A stretch of DNA of 64,000 nt, taken from contig NZ_LJJB01000007.1 in NCBI RefSeq assembly GCF_001420695.1, forward strand, positions 581,890 to 645,889. Direction: 5' to 3'. The notes beneath the pieces were generated by a model. It ran no database searches. It was given only the letters and a program-made list of their open reading frames with translations, and was not told the DNA's origin. This DNA comes from Brevibacillus choshinensis. Its GTDB lineage: Bacteria > Bacillota > Bacilli > Brevibacillales > Brevibacillaceae. A program made the position numbers and the translations under genes. Within the stretch, counting starts at the first letter, position 1; each line of letters opens with the position of its first letter. Shown here one piece after another: positions 44,742 to 54,678 of the stretch.

Positions 44742-44747
44742 GGAAAA

Positions 44748-44839
44748 AAGCTTCTGCTTGCAAAGAGTAAAGGGCCAGTCCTGCTTTGCTTTTGGGGGCG
44801 CCGTGCGGGAGCAAAAACGGCTATTTTGGCCGTTTTTGC
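44748..44839 (+). ncRNA. Candidate short RNA or attenuated leader
   Basis: The stretch between the 44713 promoter and the 44811 terminator is about 90 bases long and lacks a convincing frame. GCAAAG near 44760 can pair with CTTTGC near 44784. It could be a small RNA or a lonA leader. Only position and structure support this. Confidence 0.3.
44811..44839 (+). terminator. Intrinsic terminator downstream of lonB
   Basis: GCAAAAACGGC at 44811-44821 pairs perfectly with GCCGTTTTTGC at 44829-44839; the T-run is part of the stem. Confidence 0.8.
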
Positions 44840-44864
44840 ATGTACGACTATCAGAGGGTATAAA
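44836..44864 (+). promoter_or_regulatory. Sigma-A promoter of lonA
   Basis: TTGCAT at 44836-44841, a 17-base spacer and TATAAA at 44859-44864. It overlaps the end of the terminator stem and lies 123 bases before the lonA start. Confidence 0.5.
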
Positions 44865-44896
44865 CATGGACTCAGACGATAGGTAAAGCGTGACGA

Positions 44897-44931
44897 GGCT
44901 ACGCCAGAGAGATTGGTGTAGCCAAGTTTTC
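44897..44931 (+). promoter_or_regulatory. Leader hairpin before lonA
   Basis: GGCTACGCC at 44897-44905 pairs with GGTGTAGCC at 44915-44923, one mismatch, then AAGTTTTCTC. It lies downstream of the predicted lonA promoter, so it may act as a weak attenuator. Confidence 0.45.
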
Positions 44932-44986
44932 TCATTAGCTGACTCTTGGTAAGAGGGATAGATTCAACAAGGAGAGGTGCATCCGC

Positions 44987-47326
44987 TTGGGCGAACGTTC
45001 CGGTAAACGAGAATTACCGCTTCTCCCGTTGCGAGGTTTGCTTGTTTATCCTACGATGGTTCTTCATTTGGACGTCGGACGCGAAAAGTCCATTCGTGCT
45101 TTGGAGCAAGCCATGGTAGATGACAACAAGATTTTGCTTGCGACGCAGGAAGAAGTACACATAGAAGAACCTGATGCTGAACAAATCTACAGCATCGGAA
45201 CTGTTGCGCGCGTGAAACAGATGCTGAAGCTGCCAAACGGTACAATCCGTGTATTGGTTGAAGGCTTGCAACGTGCCAAAATCGAGGAATATCTTCAACA
45301 GGAAGATTATTTCGTCGTGTCTATTACATACTTGAAAGAAGAAAAAGCAGAAGAAAACGAAGTAGAAGCATTGATGAGGTCTCTGCTCAACCATTTCGAG
45401 CAGTACATCAAGCTGTCGAAAAAGGTTTCTCCTGAGACGCTTACGTCCGTACAGGACATTGAGGAACCAGGAAGACTGGCCGATGTGATCGCATCCCATT
45501 TGCCCTTGAAAATGAAGGATAAGCAGGAAATTCTGGAGACCGTCAACATCCAGGAGCGTCTGGAGATCCTTTTGACCATTCTCAACAATGAGCGCGAGGT
45601 TCTAGAGCTGGAACGCAAAATCGGCAATCGCGTCAAAAAGCAGATGGAGCGCACACAAAAGGAATACTATCTGCGTGAGCAAATGAAGGCGATCCAGAAA
45701 GAGCTCGGTGACAAAGATGGGCGTCAAGGGGAAGTCGACGAACTGCGAGCTCAGTTGGAAAAGTCCGATGCACCTGAGCGGATCAAAACCAAGATCGAGA
45801 AAGAGCTGGAGCGGTTGGAGAAAATGCCATCCACTTCTGCAGAAGGCTCGGTCATCCGTACGTACATTGATACGTTGTTTGCTCTGCCGTGGACGAAGAC
45901 GACAGAAGACAATCTCGATATCAAACACGCGGAAGAAGTGCTGGACGAAGACCACTACGGTCTGGAAAAACCAAAAGAGCGTGTCTTGGAATACTTGGCT
46001 GTGCAAAAGCTGGTCAATTCCATGCGCGGTCCGATTCTATGCCTGGTAGGCCCTCCAGGGGTGGGGAAAACGTCCCTCGCTCGTTCTGTGGCGCGTGCGC
46101 TGGAACGTGAATTTGTGCGGATTTCACTCGGTGGTGTGCGTGATGAAGCAGAGATTCGCGGTCATCGCCGTACGTACGTAGGGGCATTGCCAGGGAGAAT
46201 CATTCAGGGGATGAAGCAGGCAGGTACGATCAATCCAGTCTTTTTGCTAGATGAAATCGACAAGCTGGCTTCCGATTTCCGTGGAGACCCAGCATCTGCC
46301 TTGCTCGAAGTGCTGGACCCGAACCAAAATGACAAGTTTAGCGATCATTATATAGAAGAAACGTATGATCTGACGAACGTCATGTTCATTACGACAGCAA
46401 ACAGCCTCGACACGATTCCGCGCCCATTACTTGACCGGATGGAAGTCATCTCAATTGCGGGATACACCGAGCTGGAAAAGCTGAACATCCTACGTGGCTA
46501 CCTGCTGCCGAAGCAAATGGAAGATCACGGTCTAGGCAAAGATAAGCTGCAAATAAACGAGGATGCCATGCTCAAGCTGGTGCGTCTGTACACGCGTGAA
46601 GCAGGCGTGCGGAACCTGAATCGGGAAGCAGCCAATGTCTGCCGCAAAGCAGCTAAAATTATCGTGAGCGGCGAGAAAAAACGTGTGGTCGTGACCGCCA
46701 AGACGCTGGAAGCTCTGCTAGGAAAACCTCGCTTCCGCTACGGTCTGGCTGAGAAAAAGGATCAGGTCGGTTCTGTTACAGGTCTGGCTTGGACGCAAGC
46801 TGGCGGCGACACATTAAATGTGGAAGTCAGCATTTTAGCGGGGAAAGGCAAGCTGACTTTGACTGGACAGCTTGGCGATGTGATGAAGGAATCGGCACAG
46901 GCAGCCTTCAGCTACATTCGTTCTCGTGCGCACGAGTGGGGAATCGATCCCGATTTCCATGAAAAGAACGACATCCACATCCACGTTCCCGAGGGTGCGA
47001 TTCCAAAAGACGGACCATCCGCAGGGATTACCATGGCAACTGCTCTGGTGTCTGCGCTGACAGGAATTCCGGTGAAAAAAGAAGTCGGAATGACGGGCGA
47101 GATTACCTTGCGTGGCCGGGTGCTTCCGATCGGTGGTCTGAAGGAAAAATGCATGTCTGCTCATCGTGCAGGCTTGACGACGATCATTTTGCCAAAGGAC
47201 AACGAAAAGGACATCGAGGATATTCCGGAAAGTGTACGTGAGGCACTTACCTTCTATCCTGTAGAACATTTGGATGAAGTGCTGCGGCACGCACTGACCA
47301 AACAGCCGGTAGGTGACAAAAAATGA
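44987..47326 (+). CDS. lonA: ATP-dependent protease La (LonA)
   Basis: A 779-residue Lon protease that degrades damaged and regulatory proteins in the cytoplasm. The N-terminal LON domain begins [20 protein letters not shown], Walker A is [15 protein letters not shown] near residue 360, Walker B is [10 protein letters not shown], and the protease domain has the catalytic serine in [11 protein letters not shown] near 683 and lysine in [10 protein letters not shown] near 726. The start is TTG with AAGGAGAGGTG about eight bases upstream. Its stop overlaps the engB start by four bases. Confidence 0.95.
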   Translation: MGERSGKRELPLLPLRGLLVYPTMVLHLDVGREKSIRALEQAMVDDNKILLATQEEVHIEEPDAEQIYSIGTVARVKQMLKLPNGTIRVLVEGLQRAKIEEYLQQEDYFVVSITYLKEEKAEENEVEALMRSLLNHFEQYIKLSKKVSPETLTSVQDIEEPGRLADVIASHLPLKMKDKQEILETVNIQERLEILLTILNNEREVLELERKIGNRVKKQMERTQKEYYLREQMKAIQKELGDKDGRQGEVDELRAQLEKSDAPERIKTKIEKELERLEKMPSTSAEGSVIRTYIDTLFALPWTKTTEDNLDIKHAEEVLDEDHYGLEKPKERVLEYLAVQKLVNSMRGPILCLVGPPGVGKTSLARSVARALEREFVRISLGGVRDEAEIRGHRRTYVGALPGRIIQGMKQAGTINPVFLLDEIDKLASDFRGDPASALLEVLDPNQNDKFSDHYIEETYDLTNVMFITTANSLDTIPRPLLDRMEVISIAGYTELEKLNILRGYLLPKQMEDHGLGKDKLQINEDAMLKLVRLYTREAGVRNLNREAANVCRKAAKIIVSGEKKRVVVTAKTLEALLGKPRFRYGLAEKKDQVGSVTGLAWTQAGGDTLNVEVSILAGKGKLTLTGQLGDVMKESAQAAFSYIRSRAHEWGIDPDFHEKNDIHIHVPEGAIPKDGPSAGITMATALVSALTGIPVKKEVGMTGEITLRGRVLPIGGLKEKCMSAHRAGLTTIILPKDNEKDIEDIPESVREALTFYPVEHLDEVLRHALTKQPVGDKK

Positions 47327-47979
47327 AAGTAACATCATCTGAGTTTGTCATCAGCGCTGTAGGTCCCAAGCAGTATCCAGAGGACGGCCTGCATGAAATA
47401 GCACTCGTGGGTCGTTCTAATGTAGGGAAATCGTCCCTTCTCAACAAAATGATGAACCGCAAAGGGCTGGCGCGCATCAGCTCCCGCCCAGGTAAAACCC
47501 AAACGTTGAACTACTTCCGTGTCAATCAAATGCTCTATTTCGTCGACTTTCCTGGATATGGCTACGCAAAGGTGGCGAAGTCAATCAAGGAAACATGGGG
47601 CAAGATGATAGAAGGATATCTGAAAAATCGCCAGGAGCTTCGCTTTGTCATCCAATTAGTGGACATTCGCCACGCGCCGAGCAAGGACGATATTGCCATG
47701 TACGATTGGTGCAAGCAAATCGGGATTCCGACCGTGGTAGTCGCAACCAAAGGGGATAAGATTGCACGCGGACGTTGGCTGCAGCATACAAAAGTAATCC
47801 GTCAAAGTCTGCGCTTGCGCGGTGATGACACGATCATTATTTTTTCTTCAGAGACAGGACAAGGCAAGGATGAGCTGTGGGGCGAAATTCTCCGCCGCTT
47901 GCGTGCCAATGACCAAGAGCCAGAAATGGATTCACAGCAGGAGATTCCTGCGACGGTTTCCAACAAAACGACTGAATGA
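47323..47979 (+). CDS. engB: Ribosome biogenesis GTPase EngB (YsxC)
   Basis: A 218-residue essential GTPase needed for large ribosomal subunit assembly. GTP motifs are G1 [12 protein letters not shown] near residue 30, G3 DFPGYGYAK near 75 and G4 TKGDK near 143. The last 20 residues are an acidic, Gln-rich extension beyond the usual 195. ATGA overlaps lonA, a conserved pairing with ysxC in Bacillus. It ends the proteostasis cluster; the following gene is not part of the conserved order. Confidence 0.94.
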   Translation: MKVTSSEFVISAVGPKQYPEDGLHEIALVGRSNVGKSSLLNKMMNRKGLARISSRPGKTQTLNYFRVNQMLYFVDFPGYGYAKVAKSIKETWGKMIEGYLKNRQELRFVIQLVDIRHAPSKDDIAMYDWCKQIGIPTVVVATKGDKIARGRWLQHTKVIRQSLRLRGDDTIIIFSSETGQGKDELWGEILRRLRANDQEPEMDSQQEIPATVSNKTTE

Positions 47980-48027
47980 CCGAATAAGTCGTGACCCAAT
48001 CCGGAGGGAGAAGGGGAGGCAGTTTTC

Positions 48028-49380
48028 GTGAGCGAGCTTGAGCGCTTTGCCGTACGCGGTGTGATCGAAGGTTTCTATGGAACGCCCTGGACGCATGCAG
48101 AGCGGCTGGACATGATCGATTTTTTGAGTCGGCATGAATACAACACGTACTTCTATTCCCCCAAGGACGATTTGTACCTGCGGGAAAAGTGGATGGAGAT
48201 GCACCCTGAATCAGCCTCTCGTGAAATTAATGAGCTGATTTGTGCCACCCAAAAAGGGAATGTACACTTCGTTTACTGTCTGAGTCCAGGCTTGAGTATG
48301 GAGTACTCGAATCAAGAACATCGTGCTCAGATTCTACGGAAGTATCGTGCGATGTTTGACAGAGGAGTTCGGCATTTTGCTCTCCTGTTTGATGATATCC
48401 CGATGCACCTCCTACACCCGGCAGATGTAAAGCGATATCAACATCTGGCAGATGCCCATGTTGATGTGACGATGAATGTCTGGGACGAGGTACGCCGTTG
48501 GTCGGATCAAGTCGAACTAGTGATTTGCCCGACTCAATACAACGGTCTGGGAAAAGAACCGTATATTCAGTACCTGGGTTGTCACCTACCAGAAGTGATC
48601 GACCTTTTCTGGACAGGGCGCTTTGTCTGTTCCCCGTTTTTAACGGATGGGGATGCCGAACGATTCCAGAAACATACCATGCATAAACCATTGTACTGGG
48701 ACAATTATCCAGTTAATGATTTGGCGATGGCAAACGAGCTACACATTGGGCCGCTTCGTCATCGTGATCCCGATTTGTGGAGCCATTCCGCAGGTTATGT
48801 AGCGAATGCGATGTCCAGACCAGAATGCTCGAAGATTCCTTTGATTACGACGGCAGCCTATTTGCGAGATCCATTGGGCTATGATCCGCACACTGCTTGG
48901 GAAAAAGCGGTGAACGAAGTGGTAGGATCTAGGGATGCCGCTGCGTTTATGCGCTTTGCCGATAACGTGCAGAGTTCATTTCTCAATGAAATTGAATCTC
49001 CTGCGATGATGGAAGCCTTTTTGAAATTTCGCTTTCAGTTCCTGCAGGGAGATCGACGCGAGGCGGTTTCGCATTTACAAACGCTGTTTTCCGAGATGGA
49101 GGAGTCTGCGGAGCAATTGCTGCAGGGGATGACGAATCAAAAGCTGGCAACAGAGTGCAGACCTTGGCTAGAGAAGTACCGACACTGGGCAAAGGTCGGT
49201 CAATCGGCGGTAGGACTGGTCGAGGCAGGGACGAGTGGACGACTGACACAAGCCGCTTTTCACTTGCTGAAGCTCAAGCAATGGCTCAAACGTACGGAAA
49301 AACTGCCGCAAAAAGTGTGTGGGCAAGTCATGAATATATTCGTGGAAGCCGTGCTGCAGGAAGTGCGAAAGGCGACATAG
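48028..49380 (+). CDS. GH84-like beta-N-acetylglucosaminidase domain protein
   Basis: A 450-residue protein of the GH84 / O-GlcNAcase-like group, which removes N-acetylglucosamine by substrate-assisted catalysis. RGVIEGFYGTPWTHAER opens the barrel, FYSPKDD follows near residue 45, and the neighbouring catalytic aspartates lie in LLFDDIP near 125. YWDNYPVND and a helical C-terminal region complete the family pattern. There is no signal peptide or carbohydrate-binding domain, so the enzyme should work inside the cell, unlike clostridial toxins of the family. GTG start with GGGGAGG upstream. It lies between engB and the hem operon, where B. subtilis has other genes. The natural substrate is unknown. 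Confidence 0.82.
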   Translation: MSELERFAVRGVIEGFYGTPWTHAERLDMIDFLSRHEYNTYFYSPKDDLYLREKWMEMHPESASREINELICATQKGNVHFVYCLSPGLSMEYSNQEHRAQILRKYRAMFDRGVRHFALLFDDIPMHLLHPADVKRYQHLADAHVDVTMNVWDEVRRWSDQVELVICPTQYNGLGKEPYIQYLGCHLPEVIDLFWTGRFVCSPFLTDGDAERFQKHTMHKPLYWDNYPVNDLAMANELHIGPLRHRDPDLWSHSAGYVANAMSRPECSKIPLITTAAYLRDPLGYDPHTAWEKAVNEVVGSRDAAAFMRFADNVQSSFLNEIESPAMMEAFLKFRFQFLQGDRREAVSHLQTLFSEMEESAEQLLQGMTNQKLATECRPWLEKYRHWAKVGQSAVGLVEAGTSGRLTQAAFHLLKLKQWLKRTEKLPQKVCGQVMNIFVEAVLQEVRKAT

Positions 49381-49396
49381 TCGGGCGTTATAAAGT

Positions 49397-49437
49397 AAAA
49401 GGTTCCTTTTCCGGTAGAGGAGAAGGAACCTTTTGTT
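49397..49437. terminator. Bidirectional terminator between GH84 gene and EamA gene
   Basis: AAAAGGTTCCTT at 49397-49408 pairs perfectly with AAGGAACCTTTT at 49423-49434. The A/T ends give U-runs in both directions for the convergent genes. Confidence 0.88.
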
Positions 49438-49442
49438 CTTGA

Positions 49443-50384
49443 TCAGGCAGATTCACTGCCATCAGTTGCTTTTCGCTTTCGCGTGCGGCTGTTGCGGATC
49501 CATTCCTGAATGGGCAGCTCCGCGAGAATCATCCCGACAAAGATCATCAGACACCCTGTGAGCTGTCGTCCGTTCAACACTTCATGAATGAAAACGAACG
49601 AGGTCAGTGCAGCAAATACGGGCTCCAGAGCGAAAATGAGTGCGACCCTGGTTGAGCTGGTCTGCTTTTGCAGGGCGGTTTGGGCCAGAAAGGCCAAGGC
49701 TGTTGCAAAAATCGAAGTGATGATGAGACCAAATGCAACTTCCGGCATGAATAAGATCTGTGGGTCAAACGCACGACTCCAGTCTTCAAAGAAAAACGCG
49801 TAGATCCAACTCATGACTGCGACCGTTCCTAGCTGGGTAATCGCGAGGGGCAATGCAGGAAAGTGCGGCGCGTATTTGCCCGTAAATACGATTTGCATCG
49901 CAAAGCAGATCGCACACCCAAAGACGAGCATATCACCTAGGTTAAACGAGAACTCCTGATTTTGGGTCAACAAGTATAGACCAACTGCTGCGAGAATAAC
50001 GCCTACGATGGCAGCCGGCTTGACGCGCTCTTTCATCAATAGGAGCGAAAACAACGGTACGAGTACCACGGACAATCCAGTGATGAAGCCTGCTTTGGAT
50101 GGTGTGGTGTACAAGAGCCCAACCGTTTGCAAGGCGTATCCGAGACAGAGCCAAAAACCGAGTATCACGCCCGCCTTGAACAGCGGACCGCGCCATTCCC
50201 TCCATTGATGACGGTACAAGACTGCTTGGATGATGAGAAGAAATAGAGCAGCGACGGTAAAACGGACTGCGTTGAACGTATTTGGAGGCAACGATGTGAT
50301 CGCCTGCTGCACGATCAAGAACGTAGTCCCCCAGATAAAAGCGATTAGAAGCAGCGTTATGTCTGCCATCCATGGTTTTTTCAA
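49443..50384 (-). CDS. EamA/DMT family transporter
   Basis: A 313-residue membrane transporter with ten predicted helices in two EamA repeats (FIWGTTFLIVQQA near the start, PVFAALTSFVFIHEVLNGRQ in the second half). Family members export metabolites or take up small solutes; the substrate cannot be read. The TTG at 50384 is preferred, giving LKKPWMADITLLL, the usual short basic start; GGAGGGAG lies upstream. A longer frame to 50411 is less likely. It is transcribed away from hemA, convergent with the GH84 gene. Confidence 0.82.
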   Translation of the reverse strand: MKKPWMADITLLLIAFIWGTTFLIVQQAITSLPPNTFNAVRFTVAALFLLIIQAVLYRHQWREWRGPLFKAGVILGFWLCLGYALQTVGLLYTTPSKAGFITGLSVVLVPLFSLLLMKERVKPAAIVGVILAAVGLYLLTQNQEFSFNLGDMLVFGCAICFAMQIVFTGKYAPHFPALPLAITQLGTVAVMSWIYAFFFEDWSRAFDPQILFMPEVAFGLIITSIFATALAFLAQTALQKQTSSTRVALIFALEPVFAALTSFVFIHEVLNGRQLTGCLMIFVGMILAELPIQEWIRNSRTRKRKATDGSESA

Positions 50385-50601
50385 TGCTTCTTTTCTCTCC
50401 CTCCAGCACAATTCGAAATGTTTCTGATGTTCTCATATCTAGCCGCATCATATGACATTCTACGCATGAACGCAAGCTGATCTGATAAAGACTTTCGACA
50501 TCAGAAGGCTAGATCAAAAGCCATAGAACAGCCCGGTTTTCATGCAAAGTGCACTCCGTTAATAAATTTTTCACAATTACTCGTGGTCGATTCTGGACAT
50601 A

Positions 50602-50611
50602 ATGTTATAAT
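50602..50611 (+). promoter_or_regulatory. -10 region of hemA promoter
   Basis: TATAAT at 50606-50611 lies 54 bases before hemA. The -35 is weak. The whole gap 50385-50664 has no further gene. Confidence 0.4.
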
Positions 50612-50664
50612 AATAGTGCATTTTACACATGGTGTAGGTAAGCACGTCATTCTGGGAGGACATT

Positions 50665-52023
50665 ATGGATATTCTTTTGCTGGGCCTCAATTATAAAACG
50701 GCCCCTGTCGAAATACGCGAAAAGTTCACGTTTAGCGACGATGGGACCGCCCGCGCTCTTCATCTACTCTCCCAGACGAAGAGTATTGCGGAATGTATTA
50801 TTCTCGGAACGTGCAATCGCACGGAGATCTATGTTGTGTGCGATCAGGCCAATATCGGCCGTGACTATACTCGCCGCTTTTTGGCGGAGTGGTTTGGCGT
50901 GGAGAAAGAGCAATTTAAGGATCATTTGTATATAAAGGAAAACGATCAGGCCATCGACCATCTTTTCCGTGTCTCTTCTGGTCTCGATTCCATGGTAGTG
51001 GGGGAGACGCAGATTTTGGGCCAAGTACGGGATGCCTTCCTATTGGCGCAAGAGCACGCGACGACGGGGACGGTGTTTAATACCCTCTTCAAGCAAGCAA
51101 TTACGTTTGCCAAGCGCGCCCATACAGAGACGGCGATCGGACAAAATGCCGTATCCGTCAGCTACGCCGCGGTAGAGCTGGGGAAAAAGATTTTCGGTTC
51201 CTTTGCTGGTAAATCCGTACTGATCGTCGGTGCAGGCAAAATGAGTGAGCTGACTGCCAAGCATTTGCATGCGAATGGCTCCGAAAAAGTACTCGTGGCC
51301 AACCGGACACTGGAGAGAGCACAGGTGTTGGCTGAAAAATTCAAAGGGGACTCCTGTACAATGGAGCAGCTGCCAGAGGCACTGCTCACCGCAGACATCG
51401 TCATCAGTTCGACCGGGGCAAACGGTTATGTCCTGGGGAAAAACGAACTGGCCCCCATCATGAAAAAGCGCAAGCATCGCCCGTTGTTTATGGTGGACAT
51501 TGCGGTGCCACGCGATCTGAATCCGGATTTGCACGATCTAGATAATGTGTATCTGTACGACATTGACGATCTGGAGGGCATCGTTGCGAGCAACGTGGCG
51601 GAGCGTTCCCGGGAAGCAGACCGTCTGGATGCCATGATTCAAGACGAGATCGTCGCTTTTACCAACTGGTATCAAACGTTGGGAGTGGCACCTCTGATTG
51701 CTGCCCTGCGTGAAAAAACGTTGGGTATTCAAACCGAAGCGATGCGGAAAATCGAAAACAAGCTGCCTAATCTGACAGAGCGAGAGATACATATCATCCG
51801 CAAGACGACAAAAGGAATCGTCAATCAACTCATGCACGATCCGGTTGTGCGTCTGAAAGAAATGGCGGCTTCAAAAAATGGAGAAGAAGTACTGGAGATG
51901 TTCTCCAAGATGTTTGCCTTGGAGGAAATTCTGGAACGCACGGAACAGGAAGCCAAATGGGCAGACGAGAAAACCAAACAGGCTCCTCGTGAGCAGGTTC
52001 TGGCCTCCCGCGTCCGTGATTAA
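50665..52023 (+). CDS. hemA: Glutamyl-tRNA reductase
   Basis: A 452-residue enzyme reducing glutamyl-tRNA to glutamate-1-semialdehyde, the first committed step of tetrapyrrole synthesis. The catalytic cysteine is in ILGTCNRTEIY near residue 50, GETQILGQV is the substrate block, and VLIVGAGKMSELTAKHL near 185 binds NADPH. The C-terminal dimerisation helices follow. TGGGAGGAC precedes the ATG. It heads hemA-hemX-hemC-hemD-hemB-hemL, the same order as B. subtilis. Confidence 0.96.
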   Translation: MDILLLGLNYKTAPVEIREKFTFSDDGTARALHLLSQTKSIAECIILGTCNRTEIYVVCDQANIGRDYTRRFLAEWFGVEKEQFKDHLYIKENDQAIDHLFRVSSGLDSMVVGETQILGQVRDAFLLAQEHATTGTVFNTLFKQAITFAKRAHTETAIGQNAVSVSYAAVELGKKIFGSFAGKSVLIVGAGKMSELTAKHLHANGSEKVLVANRTLERAQVLAEKFKGDSCTMEQLPEALLTADIVISSTGANGYVLGKNELAPIMKKRKHRPLFMVDIAVPRDLNPDLHDLDNVYLYDIDDLEGIVASNVAERSREADRLDAMIQDEIVAFTNWYQTLGVAPLIAALREKTLGIQTEAMRKIENKLPNLTEREIHIIRKTTKGIVNQLMHDPVVRLKEMAASKNGEEVLEMFSKMFALEEILERTEQEAKWADEKTKQAPREQVLASRVRD

Positions 52024-52088
52024 GCAAAGCTGTTCAGTTACGGACATCCATTGATAGAAACCGATTGGGGAAAGAGGGGAGAGAGTGC

Positions 52089-52907
52089 ATGGCCGAGGTG
52101 AGATGGATCTACGACCTGACGATCTTTCTCTACGCTGCAAGTGTTCTCTTCTATTTTAACGACTTCTTGCAAAGCAACCGGAAAGTCAATCGCCTGGCTT
52201 TCGGGTTGCTTGCTGTCGTTTGGGCCTTGCAAACCGCTTTTTTTGTGTCACAGACAATAATGAAGACGTATTTTCCTGTCATCACTTTGTTTGAAACGCT
52301 CTTTTTTTATTCGTGGGTGTTGGTAAGTCTATCACTTGCCATTCACTATTTTTTTCGAATAGATTTACTGGTCTTTTTTACCAACATCATTGGGTTCGTT
52401 GTTCTGGTCATGTCGATGTTTTTGCCGGAGACTCCGATCGTTGCTGTCTCTAGCATTTTGACTTCGGAATTACTCCTGACTCATGTTACACTAGCGATGT
52501 TTAGTTATGGAGCATTTTCCCTCTCGATGATTTTTTCGGGAATGTATTTACTGCAGCACAAGATGCTCAAGGAACGGCGATGGACACCGATGCTCAGACG
52601 ATTGCCGAGTCTGGATCAACTGGAAGGCTATGCCTACCGGATGAACATGCTGGGTGTGCCGATGCTGCTGCTGTCCATTGTATTAGGGATTATTTGGGGA
52701 AAAATGGTATTGCCAGATAAGTTCATGCTAGATGCGAAAGTAGTTCTTTCCCTGTTGGTTCTCGCGAGCTATTCGTTCTGGCTTTATAAGCGTTATCGAG
52801 ATACGATGCCGATACGAAGGATGCAGCAGTGGAACGTTCTGGCTTTTGCCTTGCTGTTGATCAACTTCTTTGGGGCAAACACATCTACATTTCACAGCTG
52901 GTGGTAA
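52089..52907 (+). CDS. hemX: HemX-like membrane protein (CcsA-type)
   Basis: A 272-residue integral membrane protein with eight helices. Its plan resembles cytochrome c assembly proteins of the CcsA group. In B. subtilis HemX lowers the amount of HemA, so a control role over tetrapyrrole flux is expected by family. GAGGGGAGAGA lies before ATG 52089; the open frame begins eight codons earlier. It is between hemA and hemC with 65 and 20 base gaps. Confidence 0.9.
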   Translation: MAEVRWIYDLTIFLYAASVLFYFNDFLQSNRKVNRLAFGLLAVVWALQTAFFVSQTIMKTYFPVITLFETLFFYSWVLVSLSLAIHYFFRIDLLVFFTNIIGFVVLVMSMFLPETPIVAVSSILTSELLLTHVTLAMFSYGAFSLSMIFSGMYLLQHKMLKERRWTPMLRRLPSLDQLEGYAYRMNMLGVPMLLLSIVLGIIWGKMVLPDKFMLDAKVVLSLLVLASYSFWLYKRYRDTMPIRRMQQWNVLAFALLLINFFGANTSTFHSWW

Positions 52908-52927
52908 GGCTGTTCTAGGAGGCTGTC

Positions 52928-53857
52928 ATGAAAAAATGGAACGTAGGCACGCGCCGCAGCAGATTGGCGCTTATACAGACAAATTGGGTTGTCGATCAAC
53001 TGAAAGATGTCGCTCCCGAAGCGGAGTTCACCTTGCATGAAATCGTGACCAAAGGCGACCGCATCCTCGATGTGACGTTGTCCAAAGTCGGTGGAAAAGG
53101 GTTGTTTGTAAAAGAGATTGAACAGTCTCTTTACGATAATGAAACGGATTTCGCTGTTCACAGCTTGAAGGACATGCCTGCTGAATTACCGGAGGGTCTA
53201 GTAATCGGAGCGATCCCCAAACGGGTAGACCCACGAGATGTCCTGCTCTCCAAAGATGGAAAAACGCTGGATCAACTGCCAGAAGGCGCTGTAGTCGGTA
53301 CGAGTAGCCTTCGTCGCGCTGCTCAACTGATGGCATATCGTCCTGACATCCAGATCGAATCCTTGCGCGGGAATATCGATACGCGGATGCGAAAGCTTGA
53401 GGAAGGCAATTTTGATGGAATAATTCTGGCGGCTGCAGGATTGGAACGTGCTCATTTCGAAGGAACGATCTCGCAGTTTTTGCCGGTAGAAATCAGCTTG
53501 CCAGCAGTTGGTCAAGGTGCATTGGCAATCGAATGTCGCGCTGATGATGAAGAAACACTCGAGCTGCTGCGACGTCTGGACGATCAGCCGACGAGATTGG
53601 CCGTTACAGCTGAGCGCAGCTTCCTGCACAAGCTGCAAGGTGGCTGTCAGGTGCCGATCGGCGCTTATGCGACCATCGGTGAAGGAGATTTGATTACCAT
53701 GACGGGAATGGTCGGCTCCCCGGATGGCAAGCAAATGTTCAAAAATACGGCGAGCGGTCATGATCCGGTAGCCTTGGGCATACAAGTAGCGGAGGCGCTG
53801 CTTGCACAAGGTGCGGGAGAGGTATTGGCTCAGGTGCTGCGGGAGAATCAGCAATGA
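52928..53857 (+). CDS. hemC: Hydroxymethylbilane synthase
   Basis: A 309-residue porphobilinogen deaminase that joins four porphobilinogen units. The dipyrromethane cofactor attaches to the cysteine in LQGGCQVPIGAYA near residue 241. NVGTRRSRLALIQT, HSLKDMPAELP and GTSSLRRAAQL are the other family blocks. AGGAGGCTGTC precedes the ATG. Its stop overlaps the hemD start by four bases. Confidence 0.96.
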   Translation: MKKWNVGTRRSRLALIQTNWVVDQLKDVAPEAEFTLHEIVTKGDRILDVTLSKVGGKGLFVKEIEQSLYDNETDFAVHSLKDMPAELPEGLVIGAIPKRVDPRDVLLSKDGKTLDQLPEGAVVGTSSLRRAAQLMAYRPDIQIESLRGNIDTRMRKLEEGNFDGIILAAAGLERAHFEGTISQFLPVEISLPAVGQGALAIECRADDEETLELLRRLDDQPTRLAVTAERSFLHKLQGGCQVPIGAYATIGEGDLITMTGMVGSPDGKQMFKNTASGHDPVALGIQVAEALLAQGAGEVLAQVLRENQQ

Positions 53858-54678
53858 CCATGTCAGATGCGCAGGTTGAATCTGCTGGACCGTTAGCAGG
53901 CAAGCGCATCATGGTGACGCGAGCTCGTAGCCAGGTGTGGGAGCTGGTGGAAAAGATCGAAGGATTGGGAGGAGAGGCTTATGCCTTTCCTCTTCTGAAA
54001 ATGGTAGCGCCCGAGGATAAACGACATCTGGATGAAGCCATCGCCCAGTTGGGGAAGTTTGACTGGCTGATCTTCACCAGCGTCAACGGAGTACGTTTCT
54101 TTTTGGAGCGGATGAATGAAATCGGTGTAGGGATCGATGCGATCAAAGGCCAAGTGGCAGCCGTCGGACCCAAGACTGCCGCGGTCCTGAACGATGAAGG
54201 ACTGGAAGTAGCGGTGATCCCGTCTGATTATGTGGCTGAAGGGCTATTGACCAGCCTTCACGATCGACTGAGCCCCGGTCAACGAGTTCTTTTGCCAAGG
54301 GCAGACATCGCTCGCAAGGCTCTACCTCAGGAGCTTGCTGCACTGGGCTTGGAAGTGACAGAGGTGGATGTTTATCATACCGTCATCGATGGCAAGCAAG
54401 CTCCTGAGGCTGCTCGTCGCTTGCGGGATAAAGAAATTGATGGCATTTTGTTTACCAGTTCTTCCACCGTGACCCATTTCGTACAAGCGATGGCCCCTTT
54501 TGCGGGAACAGGATGGCTCGACCAGGTACAAATCGCCTGCATCGGGCCCATCACCGCAGAAACAGCAAGGCAAAATGGGCTGACCGTTCATGTTACAGCA
54601 ACGGAATACACAGTGGAAGGCTTGCTAGAAGCATTGATAGATAATCTGGGAGGGAAAGACAATGGCACAAACATTTGA
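53854..54678 (+). CDS. hemD: Uroporphyrinogen-III synthase
   Basis: A 274-residue enzyme that closes and flips ring D to give uroporphyrinogen III. The sequence is poorly conserved in the family; [34 protein letters not shown] and VDVYHT followed by [14 protein letters not shown] are the recognisable blocks of the two domains. The start ATGA overlaps hemC, and the 3' end overlaps hemB by 17 bases, which supports translational coupling. Confidence 0.92.
   Translation: MTMSDAQVESAGPLAGKRIMVTRARSQVWELVEKIEGLGGEAYAFPLLKMVAPEDKRHLDEAIAQLGKFDWLIFTSVNGVRFFLERMNEIGVGIDAIKGQVAAVGPKTAAVLNDEGLEVAVIPSDYVAEGLLTSLHDRLSPGQRVLLPRADIARKALPQELAALGLEVTEVDVYHTVIDGKQAPEAARRLRDKEIDGILFTSSSTVTHFVQAMAPFAGTGWLDQVQIACIGPITAETARQNGLTVHVTATEYTVEGLLEALIDNLGGKDNGTNI

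Noticed and set aside
50604-50620. PerR box before hemA
   Set aside because: TTATAAT is present but only as part of the -10 region; the second half-site does not match, so the regulation known from B. subtilis cannot be claimed.
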